DNA of 59,615 nucleotides from an uncultured Saprospiraceae bacterium (GTDB lineage Bacteria; Bacteroidota; Bacteroidia; Chitinophagales; Saprospiraceae). Positions 25,266-34,269 of the stretch are shown piece by piece (position 1 is the first letter of the stretch; each line of letters begins with the position of its first letter). The position numbers were made by a program, and so were the translations under genes. Below the pieces are notes generated by a model that saw only the letters and a program-made list of their open reading frames with translations, ran no database searches and had not been told where the DNA came from. The stretch lies in NCBI GenBank assembly GCA_937921595.1, contig CAKZTD010000448.1:1-59615 (forward strand), in the 5' to 3' direction.

Positions 25266-26447
25266 CTACTCTTTTATTTTGTAGCCTTTTTCTTTCGCTT
25301 GCTTTTGGATCGTGGAGATCATTGCTTTTTGCAAACTGGTCTCTTTTTTATTTTTAGATTCTTTCGCTTTAAATTCACGACGTTGCTTATCTAGTTTTTG
25401 GATTTCAACTTGAATATTGGAACGTCGAGCAGAGATGGCTTCGATTTCAGCTTCGAGATCTTCAGGACTTAAATTTTGTAGAGTATCACTGTGAATCTTT
25501 ACATTTTTCAAAATATTTTTATCTTTTTTATACGCATCTACAACATCCCAATCTGTCGCTTTATATTTTTTAGAACTTTTAAAAGTTGCACGATCAACCA
25601 TATTAGATTTGCTATAAACATTTGCATTTACATCTTGAGAGACCTGATTCAATTGTTTAGTTTTTCCTTTTTCACCAAAAGGAATGTAGGTTTTATTGAG
25701 CTCCGTATTTAGTTTATTGATTTGATCATCATAAGGAGTTGGTACATAAACCGTTTCTGCATTATGATTAATATTCAAATATTCACCAGCTCCAGAAACA
25801 GCACCTGCTTTCCAATTTTCACGGATACCTTCGTTATAATCTCCACAGAAAACAGTATTGACCACAACGCCTTTTTCTCTAGCTTCTCCACAAGCCGTTT
25901 CATAACTTACCGGCCCTTGAGTAAAACCTTCGTTGCCTGCTATGTAAATGATCCGAAGACCATCATTACTTTTCCAATCTAATTCGTTTAACGATGTTTT
26001 GATCATCGCACCGCAAAACTCATCTCCTCCACTTGTTTTTAAAGCAAATAATTTTTCAGAAACTAAATCCATATCTGTTGTAAAAGCAGTCAACTGATGA
26101 ATTTGATTTACATCTCTAGTTTTCGAAGGATTTCCATATTCATATAAAGCGATTTCTAATTTCGTTTCAGAATCGTCTTTTTCTGTTCTGGCCAATTCAT
26201 TGAGTATATTCCAAAGCTGAGACTTTGCTTGTTCAATCAATCCACTCATTGATCCGCTGGTATCTAGCAATAAAGCAACTTGTATTGTATTTTTATCATC
26301 GTCTTCGGCATTAGCATTATCGGTGATTTCGGTATGATCCGTATTCATCAAGGACAAAAATGGTAGGCTCATTTTGTTGTAAGCAAGGCTTACACAGAGA
26401 TACATGGTTAGTCCAAGAACAACAAAAAAGAATTTACGTACAAGCAT
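25266..26447 (-). CDS. vWA-domain protein with N-terminal membrane anchor
   Basis: 393 residues. One membrane helix (about 7-25) precedes a von Willebrand A domain with a complete MIDAS start, DTSGS at residues 62-66. GDEFCGAMI supplies the conserved Thr/Asp region (here Gly-Asp), and IYIAGNEGF the later loop. The C-terminal third is charged and probably coiled coil (AEIEAISARRSNIQVEIQKLDKQ). vWA domains bind partners through a metal ion. Such stand-alone vWA proteins are common in this phylum and their partners are mostly unknown. Confidence 0.88.
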   Translation of the reverse strand: MLVRKFFFVVLGLTMYLCVSLAYNKMSLPFLSLMNTDHTEITDNANAEDDDKNTIQVALLLDTSGSMSGLIEQAKSQLWNILNELARTEKDDSETKLEIALYEYGNPSKTRDVNQIHQLTAFTTDMDLVSEKLFALKTSGGDEFCGAMIKTSLNELDWKSNDGLRIIYIAGNEGFTQGPVSYETACGEAREKGVVVNTVFCGDYNEGIRENWKAGAVSGAGEYLNINHNAETVYVPTPYDDQINKLNTELNKTYIPFGEKGKTKQLNQVSQDVNANVYSKSNMVDRATFKSSKKYKATDWDVVDAYKKDKNILKNVKIHSDTLQNLSPEDLEAEIEAISARRSNIQVEIQKLDKQRREFKAKESKNKKETSLQKAMISTIQKQAKEKGYKIKE

Positions 26448-26657
26448 GATAGGTTTTTTATGGTTTAGAAATTAGGCACATGAGGTGCTTTAATTAGAAG
26501 ATGTTTTCAATATCATATTCCAAATTTCCTAAAAAGAAACAGGAATTAAAACCTATACTTGGGGAAGGAATCGAACGACTTGGTGAGTGTGCCGATAGAC
26601 TTGGTGAAGTGGGCTATTTTTGGATTTTTTTGAAAAAAGTGTTTAAAAAAAGTATTG

Positions 26658-26665
26658 TAACTTTG
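26658..26665 (+). promoter_or_regulatory. -7 box for LytS/LytTR pair 2
   Basis: TAACTTTG fits TAnnTTTG and ends 16 bases before the ATG at 26682. The nearest upstream TTG is 25 bases away, longer than usual. Confidence 0.4.
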
Positions 26666-26681
26666 GAGAAGAATTTATTTT

Positions 26682-28586
26682 ATGAAATATCGTCATTACG
26701 TTTTATGTTTTTTATTGTTGATCTGCACAAGTGTCGTTTTCGGCCAAAAGACAAAGAAGAGAAAATCTAAGTCTAAACAGCAGACTAGTGAGCAATTAAT
26801 CAAAAGAGCAATGTCTATAAAAGAGAAAGCTCCGACAGAAGCAATCAAGCTGATTGAAGAGGCCATCTCGTATGCTCGTCAACGAAAAGATCGTCGGACG
26901 GAAGGGGAAGCTTATGTTTTACTGGGAAATATTTACGAAGATATTAGTCAAGAAGAATTAGCATTACAGCGATACCAACAGGCACTTCCAATGATACGCC
27001 AAAATAAAAAAAATCTTGATGCGAAAGCTTCTTTACAAGAACGAATTGGGCGAATTTATTTGAATCAAGGAGACCTTAAAGCTGCTGAAGCGAGTTTTAA
27101 AATTTGTATTGAAGACAGTTATGAAAAAACGCTTACCCTAAGATGTGAAGAAGGATTAGCGGATGTGAAACTACTTCGAAAAGATGCCAATGCAAGTGTG
27201 GAACAACTGGATGCTATTGCTTCGAAGTATCCGCTTGACAGTCTTAACACTGCGCTTAATGAAGCGCGACGTGCGCAGGTATATATTCAGCAAAATGAAT
27301 TCGATAAAGCAAACGAAGCTTTTGGAAATTCAATCAATAGTCTTCCTCAAAGTAAAGAAGTTTCGAAAGAAGATTTTAAAACTTTTCAAAAAACGAAGGA
27401 TGATCTATTAAGTATTCAAACAAACACCACTCAGGAAAAAGTTGACATTAGAAGTAATATCGCCAGTAACACCAAATTCAATTTTTCTATTGATGCTCAG
27501 GTAGCGGAAAATTTAAAAATCGCTGAGATATACGAAGCAGAAAATGACTTGGTGGAAGCGGAAAAATTTATTGTTGTTTCAAAAAGCTTGATCACTCCAA
27601 GCACAAATTCGGCGGTCGCTGCTGATGTTTACAAAAAATCTTCCGAAATTAATCAACGTCAAGGCAAAGTAAATGCGGCGCTTGATGATCTTGAACTTTA
27701 CATCACTGCCAAAGAACAATCTATCAATAAACTCGAAGTCGACCTTAAGGAACAGGTTGAGATTGTAAAAGGACAACAGCAGATTGACCTTAATTCAAAG
27801 GATTACGATCTGGATGAGAAGGAGAATGAGCTGATGCAGTCACAACTCCAAACACAAAAAATAATCATTGGTTTATTGTCTTTGGTATTGGTTGGGTCAC
27901 TGGTGTTTTTTTATTTTTTATATAAAAATGTAAAAGAGAAACGAAAGGCAAATCAAAAGCTTTTCCTCAAGTCACTTCGAACGCAGATGAATCCGCATTT
28001 TATTTTTAATGCTTTGAATTCGGTTAATAATTTTATTGCTAAAAATGATGAAAAAGCGGCTAATAAATTTCTTTCTGATTTTTCGAGATTGATGAGAAAA
28101 GTACTTGATTATTCTCAAAAGGATTTTATTGCTTTTGAAGAAGAAATGGAATTAAATGAATTGTATCTAAAACTGGAGCACTTTCGTTTTCGAGATAAGT
28201 TTGATTATAAATTTAAAAACAATGCTCATCAACACGGCTACAGTATGGAAGTACCACCGATGTTGATTCAGCCTTTTATTGAAAATGCAGTGTGGCATGG
28301 ATTGCGTTACAAAGAGGGAAAAGGAAACCTAGAAGTGAGTATAAATGAGGACAATGGTTTCCTAAAAATTATCATCACGGATGATGGAATTGGTCGCGAA
28401 AAATCGAAGGCTTTAAAAACGAGTAATCAGAAAAAATATAAAAGTACTGGATTGGACAACATAGCTAAACGGATTGCTTTGATTAATGAATTGTATAAAA
28501 AGAACTATGAAATTAAGGTTTCTGATGTTGATGGAAATGCGGAGAATACGGGGACTTTGGTGGAGATTCTGATTCCGGTGGAATGA
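26682..28586 (+). CDS. TPR-containing LytS-type sensor histidine kinase (pair 2)
   Basis: 634 residues. A signal peptide ends at about residue 21 (VVFGQ). Tetratricopeptide-like repeats fill about 35-345 and would lie in the periplasm. A coiled coil (345-390) and one membrane helix (about 394-415) lead to the cytoplasmic kinase: RTQMNPHFIFNALNSVNNF with His439, and an N box IQPFIENAVWHG. The TPR domain suggests sensing of a protein or peptide in the periplasm. The LytTR regulator starts 97 bases downstream and is the evident partner. Confidence 0.92.
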   Translation: MKYRHYVLCFLLLICTSVVFGQKTKKRKSKSKQQTSEQLIKRAMSIKEKAPTEAIKLIEEAISYARQRKDRRTEGEAYVLLGNIYEDISQEELALQRYQQALPMIRQNKKNLDAKASLQERIGRIYLNQGDLKAAEASFKICIEDSYEKTLTLRCEEGLADVKLLRKDANASVEQLDAIASKYPLDSLNTALNEARRAQVYIQQNEFDKANEAFGNSINSLPQSKEVSKEDFKTFQKTKDDLLSIQTNTTQEKVDIRSNIASNTKFNFSIDAQVAENLKIAEIYEAENDLVEAEKFIVVSKSLITPSTNSAVAADVYKKSSEINQRQGKVNAALDDLELYITAKEQSINKLEVDLKEQVEIVKGQQQIDLNSKDYDLDEKENELMQSQLQTQKIIIGLLSLVLVGSLVFFYFLYKNVKEKRKANQKLFLKSLRTQMNPHFIFNALNSVNNFIAKNDEKAANKFLSDFSRLMRKVLDYSQKDFIAFEEEMELNELYLKLEHFRFRDKFDYKFKNNAHQHGYSMEVPPMLIQPFIENAVWHGLRYKEGKGNLEVSINEDNGFLKIIITDDGIGREKSKALKTSNQKKYKSTGLDNIAKRIALINELYKKNYEIKVSDVDGNAENTGTLVEILIPVE

Positions 28587-28683
28587 TTTACAGCGGGTGA
28601 GGAAGCCTCCGACTTTGTGAGGGGTGAGAAATGAGGGACTGAGGTATTTAGGTTTTGAATTTTGAAAAATAGATTTTAAAATT

Positions 28684-29436
28684 ATGGATAAGATAACAGC
28701 ATTGATTGTTGATGATGAACAAGATAGTCGAGAGACGCTTCGGAATTATGTGGGTAAATATTGCCCGCAGGTTTCTTTGATTGGTGAATCTTCGAATATC
28801 ATTGAAGCTCGAGCTGCTATTTTGAAACATCAACCACAACTGGTTTTTCTAGATATTGAAATGCCACATGGCAATGCTTTTGATTTGTTAGAACAATGGG
28901 GAGAGATTAATTTTGAGATTATTTTTATTACGGCTTTTAGTCAGTATGCCGTGCAAGCTTTTAATTTAAGTGCTGCGCATTATTTGTTGAAGCCGGTGGA
29001 TATTGAAGAATTGGAAAAAGCAGTTGCGACGGTTGAACAACTTCTTTCGCAAAAGGAAAAATTGAATCATGCGAATATTCTTTTGGAAAACATGGCCGCT
29101 TTGCATTCTCAAAATAGAAAACTGGTGCTTCCTTTAATGGAAGGTTTTGACGTAGTGAGGATGTCTGAGATTTTATACTGTGAGGCGGAGGATAATTTCA
29201 CTCGGTTTTATTTTATGGATGGTCGAAAGACTTTGATTTGCCGAAATTTAAAATTCTATGAAACCGCCTTGGATGCTTTTGGTTTTTTTAGAGTACATCG
29301 TTCGCACATCATCAACCTGGAATATGTGAAGCGTTACAATAAAGGGAAAGGTGGTTCGGTGGTTCTGGAAAATGAAACGGAGATTATTGTGGCGAATAGC
29401 AAAAAGGGAGAATTGGTGAAGCGCTTGGTGAATTAG
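28684..29436 (+). CDS. LytTR response regulator (pair 2)
   Basis: 250 residues. The receiver has IVDDEQDS, the phosphorylation site Asp57 (LVFLDIEMP) and a KP in LLKPVD. A linker of about 25 residues precedes the LytTR domain (about 145-248), with FFRVHRSHIINLEYVKRYN and a C-terminal ANSKKGELVKRL. Position and orientation pair it with the TPR kinase upstream. A GAATGAGT-type inverted repeat starts 20 bases after the stop. Confidence 0.92.
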   Translation: MDKITALIVDDEQDSRETLRNYVGKYCPQVSLIGESSNIIEARAAILKHQPQLVFLDIEMPHGNAFDLLEQWGEINFEIIFITAFSQYAVQAFNLSAAHYLLKPVDIEELEKAVATVEQLLSQKEKLNHANILLENMAALHSQNRKLVLPLMEGFDVVRMSEILYCEAEDNFTRFYFMDGRKTLICRNLKFYETALDAFGFFRVHRSHIINLEYVKRYNKGKGGSVVLENETEIIVANSKKGELVKRLVN

Positions 29437-29455
29437 TTTTTGAATATCTTAATAA

Positions 29456-29562
29456 AATGAGTAAATGAGAGAATGAGAGAATTTTTGAATGAGTGAATGG
29501 CCTCTCAAACGTAAAAAAATAAGCTCAAAATTTAGGCCTTCACTCAATATTCACTCATTCTT
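29456..29562. repeat. GAATGAGT-type long inverted repeat (copy B)
   Basis: Left arm 29456-29502 (AATGAGTAAATGAGAGAATG and GAATGAGTGAATGGCC), right arm 29534-29562 (AGGCCTTCACTCAATATTCA onward). The short interior contains ACGTAAAAAAATAAGCTCAA, very like the interior of copy D at 49.9 kb. It lies between convergent genes. Confidence 0.65.
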
Positions 29563-29635
29563 CCAAAAAACATGAAGCAAAACACTATAAAAAAATCAGC
29601 AAGAAAAGTATATAGCAAACAATTCCCAATTCGTA

Positions 29636-30013
29636 TTACTCTTCAATTTTAAAAACCGGATTATAAATCAAGCCGACTAAATTCCCCCAAGGATCTTTAA
29701 CCGTCGCTACCAACAGTGGTCCACCTACGCTGTTTGGCTTTTCATCTTCGGTTGCTCCTAAGCTAATTAACTTATCATAAACTTCGTGGATATTTTCAAC
29801 TCCCCAGTAAGTCCTTACTGTTTCGGGTTTATTCGTTGTTGGCTTTTCTTCAGGAAGGAGCCCTAACTCGAATCCTCCAATATTAAATCCGACATAGAAA
29901 GGCTCATCGAAATAGGCTTCTGTTTCAAATGCTTTGGTGTACCAGACTTTCGCTTCTTGGAGATTTGCGACCATGTAGATACAGGTTCGGAGACCTTTGA
30001 TGGGAGATTTCAT
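29636..30013 (-). CDS. VOC-family protein
   Basis: 125 residues, a single VOC unit. MKSPIKGLRTCIYMVANLQE opens the first strand-helix, WYTKAFETEAYFDEPFYVGF gives the middle, and VKDPWGNLVGLIYNP is the typical closing strand with the conserved DPxGN. No signal peptide. It may be a lyase- or resistance-type enzyme, but the substrate is unknown. The gene is isolated between two repeat elements. Confidence 0.88.
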   Translation of the reverse strand: MKSPIKGLRTCIYMVANLQEAKVWYTKAFETEAYFDEPFYVGFNIGGFELGLLPEEKPTTNKPETVRTYWGVENIHEVYDKLISLGATEDEKPNSVGGPLLVATVKDPWGNLVGLIYNPVFKIEE

Positions 30014-30150
30014 GTTTTGAATTTTTATTAAAAGTCATCGAATTTAAAAAACATTTACGGGTATTATCAATCGACGGACAAATTTAACTTGTTGATTTGT
30101 TTTTGAGTTGACAAATAAAGTTGGGATGTTTATGGAGCTTGCGGGGGAGG

Positions 30151-30243
30151 ATTTCTCCTACGTCGAAATAGCGATAGATTTTGATAAATCAAAATAGGGA
30201 TAGATCACCTCTGGTGATAGGGATCGATTTGCTACGCAAATAG
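30151..30243. repeat. Hairpin array with TAGGGATAGA linkers (locus 3, longest)
   Basis: Reading left to right: a degenerate unit, linker TAGCGATAGA, hairpin TTTTGATAAATCAAAA, linker TAGGGATAGA, hairpin TCACCTCTGGTGA, linker TAGGGATCGA, hairpin TTTGCTACGCAAA, TAGAAAGAGG. It ends 30 bases before the start of the barrel-protein gene, so it would be in that mRNA's leader or promoter region. Confidence 0.8.
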
Positions 30244-30272
30244 AAAGAGGTAAACATTTTTTAACTTTTGAT

Positions 30273-31214
30273 ATGGATTTCAGAAATCTTGTGATGTTGT
30301 TGTTCTTTGGTCTTGGCATTTTTGAGCTAGGTGCTCAGACTTGTTGTTCTGCTGGGGCGCCCATTACTTCTTCTTTTGATATCAGTGGATCGGAAATCAA
30401 AGGCTTTGCATTTAGGTTTGACTATGAATACAATAGCGTCAATTTATTGATCGATAATAATAAAAAACTAGTCAATGACCCCAGAACCAGAAATGGCCAG
30501 AGTTTCGTTTTCAAAACGGATTTTAGTTTAAATAAGAATTGGGCATTTAGTGCTTTCCTTCCGGTAGTAATACAGAATCGCACAACTTTTTCTGAAGAGG
30601 AAAGCGCAACTGGTTTGGGAGATTTGACCTTGCTGGGGCAGTATACCACATACTTAAAAAATAATATTGAATTGAAATGGGCTGGAGGTATTAAGCTCCC
30701 AACGGGTCATCAATATTTACAAGATAATCGGGGCATCGTCCTTTCTCCGGATATGCAAAGCGGAACGGGGACTTTAGATTTCATTGGTCGGATGGCTTTT
30801 GTTAAACGTCATTTTTTAATCCAAAATCTAAGCAATCAAACTTCTATTTCTTACCGCTACAATGCAACGAACAATCATTTTGGCGATCAGGAAAAAATTG
30901 CAGGTCGGATTTTTAAATTTGGAAATGAGACGCAATTGACTTCTGCTTTTAGTTATTTATTCGTAGCAAAAAAATGGTTTATCATTCCAGAGTTGGGTAT
31001 TCAAATCAGGCATACATCCCCCAATCAGGAACAAAATGCTGATGCGCCGAATAGCGGTGGTTTTTGGCTTCGACTTCCCCTTGGTGTTCAGTTAAAACCG
31101 AATGATCGTTTTTCGATTCGGCTATTTAGCGAGGTTCCGATTTTTCAGAATTTAGAAGGATTGCAGATTACAACAAATTATAAGCTTGGGCTCTCTTTTG
31201 GAATTAAACTTTAG
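30273..31214 (+). CDS. Outer-membrane beta-barrel protein, transporter-like
   Basis: 313 residues. A signal peptide ends near AQTCC, leaving a mature N-terminus with a Cys pair (Cys24-Cys25 in TCCSAGAP). The remainder alternates polar and hydrophobic residues and ends in an aromatic/hydrophobic strand (LGLSFGIKL), as in outer-membrane barrels. GLGDLTLLGQY and GGIKLPTGHQY recall the phenol-degradation MetA-like barrel family. The CC pair suggests a metal or disulfide role. A DUF3179 lipoprotein gene follows 64 bases downstream, and the two look like an operon. Confidence 0.78.
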   Translation: MDFRNLVMLLFFGLGIFELGAQTCCSAGAPITSSFDISGSEIKGFAFRFDYEYNSVNLLIDNNKKLVNDPRTRNGQSFVFKTDFSLNKNWAFSAFLPVVIQNRTTFSEEESATGLGDLTLLGQYTTYLKNNIELKWAGGIKLPTGHQYLQDNRGIVLSPDMQSGTGTLDFIGRMAFVKRHFLIQNLSNQTSISYRYNATNNHFGDQEKIAGRIFKFGNETQLTSAFSYLFVAKKWFIIPELGIQIRHTSPNQEQNADAPNSGGFWLRLPLGVQLKPNDRFSIRLFSEVPIFQNLEGLQITTNYKLGLSFGIKL

Positions 31215-31278
31215 CTCCAAGATATTTGAAATACATTGATTTTTCATTCTCTTGATAACAAATAACGAAAAAAATATC

Positions 31279-32301
31279 ATGAAAAAATTACTCCTATTTG
31301 CTTCTTTTTCTTTAGTTCTTTTAGTGGCTTGTAAAAAAGAAAATTTCTCTGAATGGTTAATCCCACAAGATGAAGTTCAAGATGGTGGTCCGGGTAAAGA
31401 TGGAATTCCTTCTGTTGACAATCCGAGATTTATTAGCGTTGATGAAGTTGATTTTTTGAGCGATGATGACTTGATCGTTGGGATGAGTTATAAAGGCGTG
31501 ATCAAAGGTTACCCCCACCCTATTATGGATTGGCATGAGATTGTAAATGACGAGGTCGATGACCGGCAAATTGCTTTGACTTACTGCCCATTGACGGGAA
31601 CGGCGATCGCATGGAATAGAATGGTTGATGGTCGAACAACGACTTTCGGTGTGAGTGGAAAGTTATATAACAATAACCTAATCCCTTATGATCGAGAGAC
31701 GGATAGTTATTGGTCGCAGATTAATCTCAATTGTGTAAATGGCGAACGCATTGGAATGAAAGCGGAGATTTTTCCTTTGATGGAAATGACATGGGGTTCA
31801 TGGAAAGCAATGTTTCCGGATTCCGAAGTTATGAGCACAGAGACTGGCTTTAGTAGAAACTACAATAATTATCCTTATGGTGATTATCGAACAAATAATA
31901 ACAGTTACCTCTTTCCTCGCAACCCTATCGATGATCGTCTACCAGGTAAAGAACGAGTTCTTGGGATTTTGAACAGTGACAATAACAAGGCTTACAGCAT
32001 TACAAATTTCGAAGAACCAAAAGCAATCTACGATAGCGTTGGTGGCGAGGATTTTATCATTATTGGTTCGAAGGAAGCTAGATTTATTGTTGCCTTTGAA
32101 GACAATGGTCAATTGGATGGTTTGACTTTCAATGCTGCGGATTTACCGATCATCGGAACGGATGCTAATGGCAATCAATTGGATATTAGTGGGGAGATTG
32201 TAGCGGGTCCTTTGGCAGGAACTAAATTGGATTCGCCGGATGCGTTTATTGGGTATTGGTTTTCTTTTGGAGCGTTTTATCCGGGGATTGAGATTTACTA
32301 G
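31279..32301 (+). CDS. DUF3179 lipoprotein
   Basis: 340 residues from the ATG at 31279; the TTG at 31252 is rejected because MKKLLLFASFSLVLLVAC is a textbook lipoprotein signal (Cys18). The mature protein has the DUF3179 core: VDEVDFLSDDDLIVGMSYKG, the signature YCPLTGTAIAWNR, and a C-terminal YWFSFGAFYPG. The family is of unknown function; the conserved Cys in YCPL suggests a redox or metal site. It is downstream of a barrel protein with a mature CC pair, which points to a shared envelope task. Confidence 0.88.
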   Translation: MKKLLLFASFSLVLLVACKKENFSEWLIPQDEVQDGGPGKDGIPSVDNPRFISVDEVDFLSDDDLIVGMSYKGVIKGYPHPIMDWHEIVNDEVDDRQIALTYCPLTGTAIAWNRMVDGRTTTFGVSGKLYNNNLIPYDRETDSYWSQINLNCVNGERIGMKAEIFPLMEMTWGSWKAMFPDSEVMSTETGFSRNYNNYPYGDYRTNNNSYLFPRNPIDDRLPGKERVLGILNSDNNKAYSITNFEEPKAIYDSVGGEDFIIIGSKEARFIVAFEDNGQLDGLTFNAADLPIIGTDANGNQLDISGEIVAGPLAGTKLDSPDAFIGYWFSFGAFYPGIEIY

Positions 32302-32372
32302 GTTTAGCTAAATTGCTATTCCTTCTCTGATAAGAATTTGATTTCCTGTATTTTACTCAATGCTTTTTTTTG

Positions 32373-32491
32373 CATGAATGAGTGAATGAACGAATGAGTG
32401 AATATTGGATGGAACTCTAAGTTCTCAGTTTATATCTTTTACATTTTGGAGGGTATTCACTCATTCATCAATTCGCTCATTCACTCATTTT
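32373..32491. repeat. GAATGAGT-type long inverted repeat (copy C, best formed)
   Basis: Left arm 32373-32404 reads ATGAATGAGTGAATGAACGA and on; right arm 32455-32491 reads ATTCACTCATTCATCAATTC and on. The arms are close reverse complements over about 30 bases, around a loop of some 50 bases. It lies between convergent genes and ends 9 bases from the MutS-like stop. Confidence 0.7.
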
Positions 32492-32499
32492 AATTGGTT

Positions 32500-34092
32500 T
32501 CAAACTTTTGCTAAATCCGTTGCAATTCGTCTGGCTTCTTCGGTAACCGATTTCGGATAGCCAGAAATCTCTAAAATCTTGATTGCGTTTTTCTTTTCCA
32601 AGGCCCCTTGTTTTAATTTATAATCGAAAGACAAGGTATCGTTTTCCACACTTTCCTGAAAATAATACAGATCGAAATCCTCTGCTAACATTGACGTCAA
32701 TTCAACATCATGCGTAGACACAAGGACGAGGTGTTTATGCTGATTTAAAAATTCTAAAATCGCTTTCGCGGAGCTAATTCTTTCGATCGTATTCGTTCCT
32801 TTAAAAACTTCATCGATCGTAAACAAATATTGAGGTTCTTCTTTTTTTGAGAACTCAATCAATCCTCCAATAGCCGTCACTTCTTCCATATAATAACTTT
32901 TGTCTTCCATTAGATCATCTGAAATTCGGATAGAAGTTGCAATTGCTAAAAGTGGTGCTTTATAATTTTTCGTAAAAGAAGTATTTAGGGTTTGAGCAGC
33001 AATAACATTAAGATTAATCGCCCGGATAAAGGTAGTCTTTCCAGACATGTTTGATCCGGTGAGCAAAAGGCTTTTATTTTTTAAATGCAAATCATTTTCA
33101 ACACAATCTTTTAGTAATGGATGATAAATTGCATCGATTGAAATTCCTTTTTGATCATTTAAAAAATCTGGTTTACTGTAATAAGGCAAACCTGCTCTCA
33201 GCGAAGCAATTGAAATAGACACGTCAATTTCGCCGATAAAAACGAACAAGCCTTCTATGTCTTTTCTGAGAAAAATTATTTCATCTACCACTGCATGAAA
33301 GGTCACGACTTCTGCCAGGATGGAAGATTTTATCAATTCCATAATAATCCAAAGCGCCATAGTTCCTTCATTATCCAACATCGCATCCGTTTTTAGAAAG
33401 AGTACTTTATTGGTGATTTTTTCAACAGATTTTATTTGTTTTAAAATTTCTGTTTTCTCGTCTTCTGTTTTATTAGAATTCATTAACAACTTCCTGGAGA
33501 TCTTTGTTAACCTAGATAGGCGGGAAAAAATATTAGCAAAATTCCCAATTCTACTTCGATGCCAATAATGTAAAAATACATTCACCGCAAAAACGATGAT
33601 CAAAGGAATAAATACTATTGGATAAACAAAACCGATGATCACTCCGGCAATCATGATAAATTGTAATGCTTTTATGATTCCAAAGTATTTTAATTTATCG
33701 GGTAGTTTTCCAAACATCAAGAAAGGAAAATAATAATCGTTAGGTTTTGAAAGTTCATTCAAAATAATCTGGGTTGACAATCTTTTATCTTCTTCTTTGG
33801 TATAAAATTCTATGAGCTTTTCCGATTGATCTAAATCTCGTTTTCGGCAATCCAGATCTCTTAGCTGAGCATAAAGATATTGTTGCCCAATAGCCGAAGT
33901 GGTACGATCCAGATAATTATAAAAGGCTGAAAAATCAAGATCCTGTGCTGCTCGATCATTTAAAACATAAGAAGTATCTTCTTCATGTTTTGACAGAAAA
34001 TAATCTTCAACGAGATGAAGGTTTCCCGTATCCCCTTTCGGCTTAGCCCAGTTATCTTTTAATTTTTTGATTAGTTTTTTCTTTTTGCTCAT
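32500..34092 (-). CDS. Membrane-associated MutS-like ATPase
   Basis: 530 residues. The C-terminal MutS ATPase domain has Walker A TGSNMSGKT (about 345-353), a Walker B-type FTIDEVFKGTN and the STHDVEL switch. Two hydrophobic segments (about 135-175) lie in the middle, where mismatch-repair MutS proteins have none, and the mismatch-binding domain is absent. From memory, this form is frequent in Bacteroidota, and a role other than DNA mismatch repair is likely. It is a single gene with a shared 40-nt repeat element in its upstream region. Confidence 0.87.
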   Translation of the reverse strand: MSKKKKLIKKLKDNWAKPKGDTGNLHLVEDYFLSKHEEDTSYVLNDRAAQDLDFSAFYNYLDRTTSAIGQQYLYAQLRDLDCRKRDLDQSEKLIEFYTKEEDKRLSTQIILNELSKPNDYYFPFLMFGKLPDKLKYFGIIKALQFIMIAGVIIGFVYPIVFIPLIIVFAVNVFLHYWHRSRIGNFANIFSRLSRLTKISRKLLMNSNKTEDEKTEILKQIKSVEKITNKVLFLKTDAMLDNEGTMALWIIMELIKSSILAEVVTFHAVVDEIIFLRKDIEGLFVFIGEIDVSISIASLRAGLPYYSKPDFLNDQKGISIDAIYHPLLKDCVENDLHLKNKSLLLTGSNMSGKTTFIRAINLNVIAAQTLNTSFTKNYKAPLLAIATSIRISDDLMEDKSYYMEEVTAIGGLIEFSKKEEPQYLFTIDEVFKGTNTIERISSAKAILEFLNQHKHLVLVSTHDVELTSMLAEDFDLYYFQESVENDTLSFDYKLKQGALEKKNAIKILEISGYPKSVTEEARRIATDLAKV

Positions 34093-34127
34093 TAGGTTTG
34101 TTTTGATCTAATGGGGCGATTTTGTTT

Positions 34128-34197
34128 ATTTTTAATTTGCTCCAAGTTAAGAAAAACCGGCATTAGGTATGTAGGTGTTCGGGTTCTCCTAATGCCG
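34128..34197. repeat. 40-nt dispersed element with 10-bp inverted repeat
   Basis: TTTTTAATTTGCTCCAAG to CGGCATTAGGT matches 39822-39860 at most positions. Here CGGCATTAGG (34158-34167) is followed 20 bases later by its exact reverse complement CCTAATGCCG (34188-34197). It lies 36 bases upstream of the MutS-like gene. Confidence 0.65.
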
Positions 34198-34269
34198 AAC
34201 AATTGATACCATTCTTAGCTGATTCACATTATGCTTTTAAAAGTATCATATTCTAAAAGAACCGCTCTA

